Source of the DNA: Pseudomonadota bacterium
Lineage (GTDB): Bacteria > Bdellovibrionota_B > Oligoflexia > Silvanigrellales > Silvanigrellaceae
DNA: 64,000 bases
NCBI GenBank assembly: GCA_009926615.1
Contig: RFOM01000007.1
Location: 1-64,000, forward strand
Reading direction: 5' to 3'
How positions within the stretch are numbered: position 1 is the stretch's first letter; each line of letters starts with the position of its first letter. The position numbers and the translations under genes are program-made. Positions 35,686 through 44,584 of the stretch are shown piece by piece. The notes under the pieces are model-generated. The model did no database searches. It worked only from the letters and a program-made list of their open reading frames with translations, and was not told where the DNA came from.

Positions 35686-36746
35686 CCAATATATTTTTCG
35701 TCAATATACCCGCGGCCTGTGCGGTAAAACGAAGTGTCCGGAATTTTGCCGTGGACCCGCACGGGATCGTTCAGCCTGTAGTAAGCAGAAATATTGTCGT
35801 TCGTTGCAGGCAGAGTTCTGTGAACAGGCGCAACTCCGCTGCTGAGGTCAACGGCAATAGCCTTGCAGATCATTGCAGGTCCCGCAGGTTGAGGAATCGG
35901 TACCGGCGCAGGTGAAAGAACCGGAGTCGGAGCCGGCGGCACCGAAGGGTCCCTGCCGGTATTGGAATCGACCACAGACGGGTCGCTGCGCCAGTGACCG
36001 ACAAGCACCCGCATATCCAGTGAACGCACAGACTGGGAAATGGTCTGTTTGTTCGGACTTTCTTCCATCAGGCGGACTTTTTCGCGATATCCCGCAAGTT
36101 CACCGAAAGTCTCAAGCGCCAAATGAAACAAACTTTTTATTTCTGAATTCGGATTTCTCAAACAACCACCGGACACCCGCCTGTCATCAGGATCAGGCAA
36201 CCGCAAAATGTATTCGGCCGCATTCCCGTGCAGACCGAACGGACCCTGAAACCAAAAAACATAACGCCCGAGGGGATTATTAACCCCGCACGGACCGTAA
36301 ACGTCGGGATAGGAGCTGAAGATCTGCCACCGCTCATCCTCGGTCTGTGCAACGCGCCCTGTCGCCGGATTCACGGGATCTCGGGGGCGCCAAACAGGAC
36401 AGTGCTCAAAATCTTCCACTCCGTAAATTCCTGAAGGAGTGAACTTAGGTTCGCCGCCATGATATCGGCCGGTAATATCGGCGCTGGCAATATTCCATTG
36501 TTTTTTGGCTTCACCCTTTTGGTACAGGGTGGCACGATTGCTGGTCAGGTTTACCCGAACGGCAATCGTGGCTTTGAGCGCTTTTGCTATCTCTTCTTCG
36601 GAAAGAGTACCGGATACCACCCACATGGGTTTCGAGTCCGGCTGGTCAGATTTGCGGCCGCAGGCAACGAGCGCTGAAACCACAACAAAAACATAAGGAA
36701 TTCCGAAAGACATCGGTTTCATTTTCGCGGGCGTCTTTGAAAACAT
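35667..36746 (-). CDS. YkuD-type L,D-transpeptidase lipoprotein
   Basis: Probable periplasmic cross-linking or anchoring enzyme for peptidoglycan. Signal peptide and lipobox LVAC give Cys29. The YkuD catalytic motif is GLHGN (His173) then SGGCLRNPN (Cys195), in the HG...SxGCxR order. About 100 residues follow, including a Pro-rich linker (VPPAPTPVLSPAPVP) and a C-terminal region with APVHRTLPATND that may be an SH3-like fold. ATG 36746 has a strong GGAGGTGATCC site. Divergent from the lipase gene. Confidence 0.85.
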   Translation of the reverse strand: MFSKTPAKMKPMSFGIPYVFVVVSALVACGRKSDQPDSKPMWVVSGTLSEEEIAKALKATIAVRVNLTSNRATLYQKGEAKKQWNIASADITGRYHGGEPKFTPSGIYGVEDFEHCPVWRPRDPVNPATGRVAQTEDERWQIFSSYPDVYGPCGVNNPLGRYVFWFQGPFGLHGNAAEYILRLPDPDDRRVSGGCLRNPNSEIKSLFHLALETFGELAGYREKVRLMEESPNKQTISQSVRSLDMRVLVGHWRSDPSVVDSNTGRDPSVPPAPTPVLSPAPVPIPQPAGPAMICKAIAVDLSSGVAPVHRTLPATNDNISAYYRLNDPVRVHGKIPDTSFYRTGRGYIDEKYIGKCAEL

Positions 36747-36991
36747 GGATCACCTCCGCTCGGTTCAGATGCCGGAAAGTCTCGCCCTGAGGGTCGATCC
36801 TCAATGAATAGACAGAAAAACCCGAATCTTACGCGATCCGAATAAAAACCCGTCACCGGTGCCTGACTCATCTTATTGAGCACAGGAATGAATTGACCTC
36901 AATCTTAATTTGAATTTTTATTCGCGTCAGCCGACGGCGCATTGAGCACCGTTCCGACCGCAGCAGACCTCCTGACAGGAAAGGTTTTGCG

Positions 36992-37984
36992 ATGATAAAT
37001 AAGACAAAACTTCTGAGTACACTGGCTGCGGCCTTGGCCGTCTCTGCGCCGCAGATTGGATCGGGCACGCCTTCCGCCCCGCAGGCATCTGCCCAGTGGA
37101 GCAGCCGTCTTTTCAGTGAAAGCGACCTGCCCTGCAAGCCGCCCGAAACTCCCGCAGTCTTTGATCTGCAGCGAATCAAAAGTACCGACAATGCATATTT
37201 GCTGATGTCAGCAAGCCACCTCGCCTACCGATTTTGGCCGGGCAGGCGTGAGCGGATTTTACGGCAGTGGGGATTCACGCACTTTCAGGTCTTTGACGAT
37301 CCTGACACCAGCACCAACGGATTTTGGGCAGAGCACGGGGATTTCATTCTGACTGTTTTTCGCGGAACACAGGAACCGACCGATTTGTTCACGGATGTGA
37401 ATGTCAATCTTGAGGTTCCGCCGCCGGACTGGAAAACCAAAGGACGTGTCCACCTCGGCTTTTTGAACGCCTCGCTTTCAGTTCAGAAACATCTTTTGAT
37501 GGCCGCCGAAGATGCCCGCAAAGTCGGAAAACCGCATATTATTGCAGGACACAGTCTAGGCGGTGCGGTTGCGGTCTTGTCGGCTCTTGCACTCGAAAAA
37601 AAGAATTTTTCCGTTCATTCCGTCTGGAGCTTTGGAGCACCGAAAACGGGTGACTCAGAATTCACTTCATCGATACAAAAAATCTTAAACGCAAAATGGC
37701 ACAGTCTGAATCATCCGGCAGATCCCATTCCCCAGCTCCCCTTTGCGAACAGTGAAAAAGACAAACTGCAGGCCCTCGCAAACAATTACGGCGCTTGGAT
37801 TCCGCTTCTCGGCAGACTTGCTGAAAATGCGTCGTACGATTCGGCCGGCACAAGTGCGGCCGCGGCCGCACAGCCAATTCCGGTAACAAAAAGGCCCCTC
37901 GGCGACATCGCGAGGGGCTTCTGGAAACATCTTCCAAGATCTTACGTGTGCGAGCTTTCAAACCGAAAGCTGAGTTTCAATTGA
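36992..37984 (+). CDS. Secreted class 3 lipase
   Basis: Alpha/beta hydrolase of the lipase_3 group, probably exported (N-terminal Lys then a hydrophobic Ala-rich signal). The nucleophile elbow is IAGHSLGGAV (Ser188), and NHPADPIPQLP (Asp244) is the acid-loop pattern. FRGTQEPTDLFTDVNV is the oxyanion-loop region. Catalytic His is probably in HLPRSY near the end. An Ala-rich segment near 285 (SAAAAAQ) may be a linker. The 3' end contains the terminator of the opposite-strand gene. Confidence 0.87.
   Translation: MINKTKLLSTLAAALAVSAPQIGSGTPSAPQASAQWSSRLFSESDLPCKPPETPAVFDLQRIKSTDNAYLLMSASHLAYRFWPGRRERILRQWGFTHFQVFDDPDTSTNGFWAEHGDFILTVFRGTQEPTDLFTDVNVNLEVPPPDWKTKGRVHLGFLNASLSVQKHLLMAAEDARKVGKPHIIAGHSLGGAVAVLSALALEKKNFSVHSVWSFGAPKTGDSEFTSSIQKILNAKWHSLNHPADPIPQLPFANSEKDKLQALANNYGAWIPLLGRLAENASYDSAGTSAAAAAQPIPVTKRPLGDIARGFWKHLPRSYVCELSNRKLSFN
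37888..37918 (-). terminator. Terminator of the small secreted protein gene, inside the lipase 3' end
   Basis: GCCCCTCG and CGAGGGGC pair with a 9-base loop. On the minus strand the hairpin is followed by CTTTTTG. It lies 85 bases past the minus-strand stop and within plus-strand lipase codons. Confidence 0.7.
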
Positions 37985-38002
37985 AAGGACGCGGTCTGCG
38001 TT

Positions 38003-38359
38003 TCAGCGCAGGCCCAGAGTGTCACCGTACAGAAACACGCTGACCGTGTTTTGCGATCCGCATCCGTAGTAAGCAGGGTTGACGTACGTCTGAGTCCAAA
38101 TCGGATTTGCGTACGGTCCTGCCAGCTGGCGGGTATTCAATTGCACAAGAGTTGGGCCATTCTGGTAATTCTGAACTCTGGTCATGTACGAGGGGCTGAT
38201 GTACATCCGCTGGCCGTTAATCGAAATATCGACGCTGTAGGGCGTTTCGTTTGAGATGCAAATTTGGGGATATGCAGGTGAACCGCCGGTAGCATCGGCC
38301 CAATCAGCGGAAGCACTTCCAACAGCCAAAAGCGAGGCAAGAACAGATACGAGCTTCAT
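38003..38359 (-). CDS. Small secreted protein of unknown function
   Basis: 118 residues with a signal peptide (MKLVSVLASLLAVGSASA). The mature part is Tyr/Asn/Gly-rich and has two Cys residues (YPQICISN and YYGCGSQN) that could form a disulfide, with a beta-strand pattern (YSVDISINGQRMYI). No family recognised. ATG 38359 follows CAGGAGTTCATTTT. A strong promoter is placed directly upstream, suggesting an abundant product. Confidence 0.75.
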   Translation of the reverse strand: MKLVSVLASLLAVGSASADWADATGGSPAYPQICISNETPYSVDISINGQRMYISPSYMTRVQNYQNGPTLVQLNTRQLAGPYANPIWTQTYVNPAYYGCGSQNTVSVFLYGDTLGLR

Positions 38360-38403
38360 AAAATGAACTCCTGTTAGTTTTAAGCGGACGGACGACGGAA
38401 CGT

Positions 38404-38433
38404 TTTATACCTGCCTAATCGATGGGCGGTCAA
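38404..38433 (-). promoter_or_regulatory. Sigma-70 promoter of the small secreted protein gene
   Basis: TTGACC and TATAAA lie 18 bases apart on the minus strand. The -35 lies in the 5' arm (plus-strand view) of the hairpin that follows pheT. Confidence 0.65.
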
Positions 38434-38451
38434 CCAATTTCTTGACCGCCC
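38424..38451 (-). terminator. Perfect hairpin after pheT
   Basis: GGGCGGTCAA and TTGACCGCCC pair over 10 bp with an 8-base loop, 13 bases past the pheT stop. No T-run follows on the minus strand. It may protect the rho-pheS-pheT mRNA 3' end or act as an operator because it contains the next -35 box. Confidence 0.5.
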
Positions 38452-38463
38452 GTCCGAGGGTCT

Positions 38464-41370
38464 TTACCCCCGCAGTTGAGCTTCGCATTCGCGTCCGACC
38501 CGCTGAATGACCGCCTGAGAAAAACAGGAAATATCCGCTTCAACCAAAGTACGTTCGGTCGGAAGCAACATGACCCTCAGCGCGACACTCTTGTGTCCGG
38601 ACGGAACACCCTGTCCCCGATAGACATCGAATATCCGGACTCCGACAAGTCGGGCGGGTATTTTATTGGGCTCAAGACCATCGGTGACAACTGCCGTGCG
38701 AACACTTTGGATAAGTTTGTCTGCCGTCACCGATTCCGCAACGAGGAAAGCAAAATCCCGTTCCACCATCGGCAAACGAATTTGCACAGGAGCAGCACCG
38801 GATGATTTAGCTGTTGCCGTTCCTGATTCCAGTTTGACTTCGGCAGCAACTGCAAGCGCGGTGGCAAGGTTAATTTCAAAACCAAGACACCGTCCTTCAA
38901 TTTCAAAATTTCTCAAAACCGACGGATGAAACTCGGCAATCCAGCCCACAGGAACCAATCGATCCGATGCTTTCACGAGCACGTGCGCCGAACGTCCGGG
39001 GTGCAATGCAGTGCGCATCGGATGTGATTCCGGAACATCCTTGAGTTCAATTTTAAGAGAATAAACCGATAAAATCTCATCGAGATGAGCGGCAACCGCG
39101 TGGAGAGTCCAATCACGCTCGCCGCTGTTCAGCCACTCTTTTTCCTCCTCCGATCCAAACACAACCCCGCAAAGACGAGGTGTTTCTGAAGGTCTCTCCG
39201 GTGCGGTCGCTTCACGGCTGAGAGGCAAAGCAGCACTCGATGAATACTCGGAATCCGCTGCAAGAGTTGCAGACGTTGACTGTAATTGAGCTGCTAGTCC
39301 TATCCCGCTGCCATTGTCTGCGAATACTCTGCGCCCTTTGGAATCTGCATTTTGGAAGGTCCGCGAGATCTCAAAGAGCTGCCCGCGCCTGTTGCCGTAA
39401 TTCAAATTGAAGGCCACTTTTCTCAACAAACCCGACAGCAGTGTGGTCTGCATCAGCGGTTCGTCTTTGATGATGGGGTTAAGAAGCGCCACAGGCTCAC
39501 CGCAAACATTCACATGTGCCAGATTGAGTTTCTTCCAATCGTCGGCACGCATGAAGTGGAATCCTGCGGTCTCGTGATAACCCAGACTAACCATGCGGTT
39601 TGCAGTCGATTCAAAAAACGACAGATGACTGTCATCGGGGACGACCTTGCCTGCCGAGGTCATCGGCAATGCAGGAACGTGGTCTATCCCTACAACCCTG
39701 ACGATTTCCTCGACAAGATCCGCAGCACCGGCAACGTCCAGACGCCGCCAGCTGGGAACTGTCACCTGCACCGCGGCCGAATCCTGAGTTTTTTCTGTCA
39801 AAAATCCAAGCGAGCCAAGAATCTTCAACTGCTCGGCAAACGGAATCAGTTCGGCTCCGACTCTGACTGCAAGATCTTTATCGTTATAAGAAATCTTATA
39901 ATTTTTCAGTGGCCGGACCTGTGCAGCATCAAGCTGCTTCGCAGAGTCGGCGGCATCCGGAAAAAACGATTTCGCCTCGGCAGAAAACGATGCGGCGGGC
40001 AAAGCTGCCACAGAACCGCAATACTTCACACGCGAGCGCGCATCGGCCGGCTGCAGAGCGGAAATCAGACCAATCAACTTTTCTGCCGCCTCGGCCCTGC
40101 GGAAAACATCAATTCCCTTTTCAAAGGCAAAACTGCTGTCGGTCTTGCGACCGTGCCGGCGGGAAGTCCGGCGCACAAGCACAGGATGCGGATTGGCAAA
40201 TTCCAGAACAAGACTGACACTCTGGTCGGACACTTTGGATTTTTCGCCGCCGATGACACCCAAAAGCGCCTGAACATTCTTTTCGTCGGCAACCACACAG
40301 TCATTTGAGGACAGTGAACGTTCTTTTCCATCAAGTCCGGCAAAGAATTCATTTTCGGAAGCGAACCGGAGAGTGAGCTGTTTTCCGCCATGTGCGGCCG
40401 AATTCAATTTTGCAAGATCAAATGCATGATTGGGCTGCGCAAAACAAAGCAATATAAGATTGCCGGCATCCACAACCGAATTGATGCTCTTTTGTCCCAG
40501 CGCTTCAAGAGAATTTCTAATCCACGCAGGGGTCGTTGCGACCTTAACGTCATCGAGAGCAACAAAAAACGTCGGAGCTCCGATTGCATTGGATGCCCTG
40601 AAGCTTCCGGCCTGAGTTTGAACCTCGCTGCGTTCCTGAGCTTCAGTCAGGATTTGTTTGGCGGCAACCTGCCCTGTCCATTCTTTTTTCCACGGCAAAA
40701 TTTCAAATTTACCCTGACCGGCGCGGTTCAGTCCTGCGCAGAGTTCCCGCGCGGCACCTTCATGGCCCAAAATATCCGGACGGTTGGGCGTGACATTCAA
40801 TTCGAAGACAACATCGTCGAGTCCGAGCGCTTCAAAAACCGGTTGACCCAGAAGGTTTTTCAGTTCGGATTCAGGCAGGCCGCACGACGGCTCATGGTGC
40901 AATTCCCAAATTCCGTTTCCGTCTCTGTCCGCATCCACGGGCAGACCCAGTTCCTCACGGGAGCACAGCATTCCGCAGCTTTCAGCATCACGAATTTTCG
41001 AAATTTTGATTTCCAGACCGTTGGGCAGCCGTGCGCCGGGAAGCGCGACTGCAACGAAGAGACCGGCCCTCGCATTTGCAGCACCGCAGACAATCTGACG
41101 CACGTCACCGGACGCCGTCTGTACCTGACAGACCTGCAGTTTATCTGCTTTTGGATGCCGCTCTGCGGAATTGATTCGGCCGACGACAACATTTTCAAAG
41201 CCGCTGCCGCGCAGCAACCGAGACTCAACTTCAAAACCCTGACGTGTAAAAATTTCGGCAAATTTGCCGATATCCCAACGTTTCCAGCAGGGCGTCGCCG
41301 ACGACGCAGCGCCCCCGCTCAAAGGCAATTGCAAAAAAAGTTTATCGATCAATTTTAAACTGATGAGCAC
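38464..41370 (-). CDS. pheT: Phenylalanine-tRNA ligase beta subunit
   Basis: Charges tRNA-Phe together with PheS. The tRNA-binding OB domain is at about 55-165 (VVVGRINSAERHPKADKL), then the B3/B4 editing region (VFELNVTPNRPDILGHEGAA), B5, and a C-terminal FDX-ACB fold (RLPMVERDFAFLV). At 968 residues it is well over the usual 790-830; an Ala/Ser-rich insertion of about 50 residues lies before the LCGVVFG segment. A GTG start is preceded by AAAGGAAATC. Follows pheS by 12 bases. Confidence 0.95.
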   Translation of the reverse strand: MLISLKLIDKLFLQLPLSGGAASSATPCWKRWDIGKFAEIFTRQGFEVESRLLRGSGFENVVVGRINSAERHPKADKLQVCQVQTASGDVRQIVCGAANARAGLFVAVALPGARLPNGLEIKISKIRDAESCGMLCSREELGLPVDADRDGNGIWELHHEPSCGLPESELKNLLGQPVFEALGLDDVVFELNVTPNRPDILGHEGAARELCAGLNRAGQGKFEILPWKKEWTGQVAAKQILTEAQERSEVQTQAGSFRASNAIGAPTFFVALDDVKVATTPAWIRNSLEALGQKSINSVVDAGNLILLCFAQPNHAFDLAKLNSAAHGGKQLTLRFASENEFFAGLDGKERSLSSNDCVVADEKNVQALLGVIGGEKSKVSDQSVSLVLEFANPHPVLVRRTSRRHGRKTDSSFAFEKGIDVFRRAEAAEKLIGLISALQPADARSRVKYCGSVAALPAASFSAEAKSFFPDAADSAKQLDAAQVRPLKNYKISYNDKDLAVRVGAELIPFAEQLKILGSLGFLTEKTQDSAAVQVTVPSWRRLDVAGAADLVEEIVRVVGIDHVPALPMTSAGKVVPDDSHLSFFESTANRMVSLGYHETAGFHFMRADDWKKLNLAHVNVCGEPVALLNPIIKDEPLMQTTLLSGLLRKVAFNLNYGNRRGQLFEISRTFQNADSKGRRVFADNGSGIGLAAQLQSTSATLAADSEYSSSAALPLSREATAPERPSETPRLCGVVFGSEEEKEWLNSGERDWTLHAVAAHLDEILSVYSLKIELKDVPESHPMRTALHPGRSAHVLVKASDRLVPVGWIAEFHPSVLRNFEIEGRCLGFEINLATALAVAAEVKLESGTATAKSSGAAPVQIRLPMVERDFAFLVAESVTADKLIQSVRTAVVTDGLEPNKIPARLVGVRIFDVYRGQGVPSGHKSVALRVMLLPTERTLVEADISCFSQAVIQRVGRECEAQLRG

Positions 41371-41382
41371 AGCTGATTTCCT

Positions 41383-42498
41383 TTATCGCAAAGCCAGTTG
41401 GCGGGACAGCAAAACATCGCCCTCGAACAGAGAGCGCAGGTCGGCGATTCCGAACTTGCTCATTGCAATGCGGTCAACCCCCATTCCGAAAGCGAATCCG
41501 CTGTACACCTGCGGATCAACGCCGCATCTTTCGAGCACACGGGTATTCACAAGCCCGCACCCGCCCATTTCCAGCCAGCCGGTATGTTTGCAACTCCGGC
41601 ATCCCGATCCGAAACACTGCTGACACTGCACATCAATTTCAGCGCTCGGCTCGGTGAACGGAAAATAACTCGAACGCAAACGCAATTTCACCGGTCTTCC
41701 GAAGACCTCCGCAAAAAACGCATCAAGTGTGCTGCGCATATGGGCGAGCGTAATTCCCTTGTCGATCACCAGACATTCTATTTGGCGGAAGGTCGGAACA
41801 TGCGTCAGGTCGAGCTCATTCCGATAAGTAAAACCTGCACAGGCAACCCTCAGCGGTACTCCGCGCTCCATCATGGCATGAGCCTGAACGCTGCTTGTAT
41901 GGGTTCTCAATACCCATTCCGACGCTACAAAAAACGTATCCTGCATTTCCCGTGCCGGATGGTCGGAGGGAATATTCAATGCTTCAAAATTATAAAAATC
42001 GCGTTCGAGTTCGGGCCCGTCAATCACCGTAAAACCAAGGCGTTTGAGCGGCTCAAGGAGTTGCTGCACAGCCAGCGAGACAGGATGCCTTGAACCAAGA
42101 CGCAGCTCCGGCCGCGGCAAAGTGAGGTCAATCCGTTCGTCCGCAAGTTTTTTCTCCTCGGCAAAGAGTCGGCATTTCACAACGAAATTTTCGATTTCTG
42201 TTTCCAGAAAACTTTTCAGCTGGTTGATCTTCGCACCGGCATCCTTGCGCTCATCCGCAGGATAATTCCGCAAAGCTTTGAGCCAGTCCTGCAGCGGAGA
42301 TTTTTTTCCGGTGAAGCGCACACGCACATCGTCGGCCTGCGCTTCGGAAAAAAGATTCACCTGCAATCCGACAACCTTCATGCAGCGCGATCGCTCGTCA
42401 TCAATGAGATTCTGCAGCTCCGACAAAGAAGAAGCTGCCGCGGACTGCGGCAGCTCCAGCAATTCGGAGAGTGAGATGTCTTTCGACAGGGTCATCAT
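41383..42498 (-). CDS. pheS: Phenylalanine-tRNA ligase alpha subunit
   Basis: Class II synthetase catalytic subunit. Motif 2 and 3 regions are visible: FRQIECLVIDKGI, SYFPFTEPSAEIDVQCQQC, EMGGCGLVNTRVLERCG and GFAFGMGVDRIAM. An N-terminal coiled coil (about 1-110) binds tRNA. The CQQCFGSGCRSCKHTGW insert has a four-Cys pattern like some PheS proteins and may bind zinc. ATG 42498 follows GAGGGTAAG. 371 residues, slightly over the 327 of E. coli. Follows rho by 21 bases. Confidence 0.96.
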   Translation of the reverse strand: MMTLSKDISLSELLELPQSAAASSLSELQNLIDDERSRCMKVVGLQVNLFSEAQADDVRVRFTGKKSPLQDWLKALRNYPADERKDAGAKINQLKSFLETEIENFVVKCRLFAEEKKLADERIDLTLPRPELRLGSRHPVSLAVQQLLEPLKRLGFTVIDGPELERDFYNFEALNIPSDHPAREMQDTFFVASEWVLRTHTSSVQAHAMMERGVPLRVACAGFTYRNELDLTHVPTFRQIECLVIDKGITLAHMRSTLDAFFAEVFGRPVKLRLRSSYFPFTEPSAEIDVQCQQCFGSGCRSCKHTGWLEMGGCGLVNTRVLERCGVDPQVYSGFAFGMGVDRIAMSKFGIADLRSLFEGDVLLSRQLALR

Positions 42499-42519
42499 CT
42501 TACCCTCGGATGTTAAAAA

Positions 42520-44361
42520 TTAACCGTTCATACTTCCAAGAAAATCATTATTCGTCTCGGTGCGCTCAAGCCGCTGGATCAAAAACTCCATCGACTCGAT
42601 AGGGCTCATCGGATGAATGACCTTGCGCAAGACCCAAAGACGGTTGAGCGTATCCTTGGGCAGGAGCAGATCTTCGCGACGGGTTCCCGACTTGTTGATG
42701 TCGATGGCAGGGAACACACGACGCTCTGCCAAACGGCGGTCGAGCACCAGCTCCATGTTTCCTGTTCCTTTGAACTCCTCGAAAATCACTTCGTCCATGC
42801 GGCTTCCGGTTTCGATCAATGCTGTTGCGATGATCGTAAGGCTTCCGCCTTCTTCTACATTACGCGCAGCACCGAAGAAACGCTTGGGCTTGTGCAGAGC
42901 GTTTGCGTCCACACCACCGGTAAGGATCTTTCCGCTCGGCGGCACAACCGAGTTGTACGCGCGCGCCAGACGCGTGATGGAGTCGAGCAGAATGACAACG
43001 TCTTTTTTGTGTTCGACAAGCCGTTTGGCCTTCTCGATCACCATTTCGGCAACCTGAACGTGCCGCGATGCAGGCTCGTCGAAGGTACTGGAAACCACTT
43101 CACCTTTAACGGTGCGCTCCATTTCGGTCACTTCTTCGGGACGCTCGTCAATCAGCAGAACAATCAGAACGACTTCAGGATGATTATGCGCGACGGCTGT
43201 CGCAATGTTCTGCAGCAGCACAGTTTTACCGGTGCGCGGCGGCGCCACGATGAGCGAACGCTGCCCCTTGCCGATGGGTGACATGAGGTCGATCGTACGG
43301 GTACTCAGGACCTCGGGATGATACTCGAGCTTCAGCCGCTCATTCGGGTGAATGGTGGTCAAGTTGTCAAAAAGAATTTTCTCGCCGGTAAGATCCGGCG
43401 GCTCCATATTGACCGACTCAACCTTGAGCAACGCGAAGTAACGCTCGTTGTCTTTCGGCGGACGAATCTGTCCGGAAACAGTGTCGCCTGTCCGCAAATT
43501 GAAACGCCGGATTTGCGACGGGGAAACATAAATGTCGTCGGGTCCGGGAAGGTAGTTGTAGTCGGGAGCACGCAAAAACCCGAAGCCGTCCGGCAGGGTT
43601 TCGAGCACACCTTCGGAATAAACCACACCGTTGCGGGCAGCCTGAGCACCGAGGAGAGCGAAAACGAGATCCTGCTTGCGCAGATTCGCCGCGCCTTCAA
43701 TTCCCATTTCGCGCGCCATCTGAACGAGGTCGCTGATGTGTTTTTCCTTGAGTTCTTTGAGATTCATCACCGGCACATTCGCGTTGAACTCCGGTTCCTT
43801 TTCCTCGATCATCTGCATTTGCTGATGTTTGTCGGGACGCTTGAAGTTTGGATTGAAATTTCCGCCGCCCTGCCGCTGCTGAAAGCCTCCGCCCTGCCCG
43901 TGCGGACGACCCATGTGGCCGCCTCCGCCGTTGGGTCTGCGAAAATGCTGCTGTCCACCGTGATGCTGCCCCCCACCGCCGGCCGACGGGCCTCCTGCCG
44001 GTGCACCTCCGGTATTCGGAGTAGGTCCTGAAGCCGGAGCGGGTCCGCTCATTTCGCGGGTCACAGGCTGACTTTGTGCCGGTGCTTCGCGGACGGGTTG
44101 ACCGTCCTGAGGCGCACTGCCCGCGCCTTCGGGGCCGCCTGCAGCCGGTTCACGGCGAGGAACAAATCCCCGACGATCGTCGCGCTTTTGAGGGACGAAG
44201 GTCGCCACTCCCTTGGACTCGGCGTCCGCAGCGGCATCAGAGCCGCCTTCGGAATCCGATTGTTCCCCGTCCTTGCGAACGAAGCGACGGGTTTGCCGTT
44301 TACGGGGTGCACCGGATTCATCAACACTCAAGTCTTCGATAGGCTTGGTATCATCAGCCAT
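42520..44361 (-). CDS. rho: Transcription termination factor Rho
   Basis: Hexameric RNA helicase for termination. A disordered N-terminal region of about 190 residues (Gly, Pro, Gln-rich) precedes the Rho-N domain ([19 protein letters not shown]), the cold-shock RNA-binding domain (LPDGFGFLR...[16 protein letters not shown]), and the ATPase core with Walker [10 protein letters not shown]. The E. coli protein is 419 residues and this one is 613, the excess being the N-terminal region with HGGQQH-type repeats. Long Rho N-termini occur in several bacterial groups and are thought to affect RNA binding. First gene of a rho-pheS-pheT unit. Confidence 0.97.
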   Translation of the reverse strand: MADDTKPIEDLSVDESGAPRKRQTRRFVRKDGEQSDSEGGSDAAADAESKGVATFVPQKRDDRRGFVPRREPAAGGPEGAGSAPQDGQPVREAPAQSQPVTREMSGPAPASGPTPNTGGAPAGGPSAGGGGQHHGGQQHFRRPNGGGGHMGRPHGQGGGFQQRQGGGNFNPNFKRPDKHQQMQMIEEKEPEFNANVPVMNLKELKEKHISDLVQMAREMGIEGAANLRKQDLVFALLGAQAARNGVVYSEGVLETLPDGFGFLRAPDYNYLPGPDDIYVSPSQIRRFNLRTGDTVSGQIRPPKDNERYFALLKVESVNMEPPDLTGEKILFDNLTTIHPNERLKLEYHPEVLSTRTIDLMSPIGKGQRSLIVAPPRTGKTVLLQNIATAVAHNHPEVVLIVLLIDERPEEVTEMERTVKGEVVSSTFDEPASRHVQVAEMVIEKAKRLVEHKKDVVILLDSITRLARAYNSVVPPSGKILTGGVDANALHKPKRFFGAARNVEEGGSLTIIATALIETGSRMDEVIFEEFKGTGNMELVLDRRLAERRVFPAIDINKSGTRREDLLLPKDTLNRLWVLRKVIHPMSPIESMEFLIQRLERTETNNDFLGSMNG

Positions 44362-44584
44362 GTAAAAAATTCCGAATAATGAAGGGGAGTTATACAGGAA
44401 CAGCCAAAATCTGAACGAATTTGGGAGTAATTACAGCGTTCAAACGTGAAACGCATGGCCCTACCTAATGCAGTGCCGGCAAACTTGCAAGATTAGTTTT
44501 CGGAAATGCCTAAAATTTATCCGTCAATGTCCGATTCCCTTCAAAGAATCCGGTCTGCATGACCGGCGCGTTTGGGGAGAGTCC

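Noticed and set aside
39352-41358. Two 318- and 322-codon plus-strand frames over pheT
   Set aside because: Antisense to pheT, which is fully conserved; no independent evidence.
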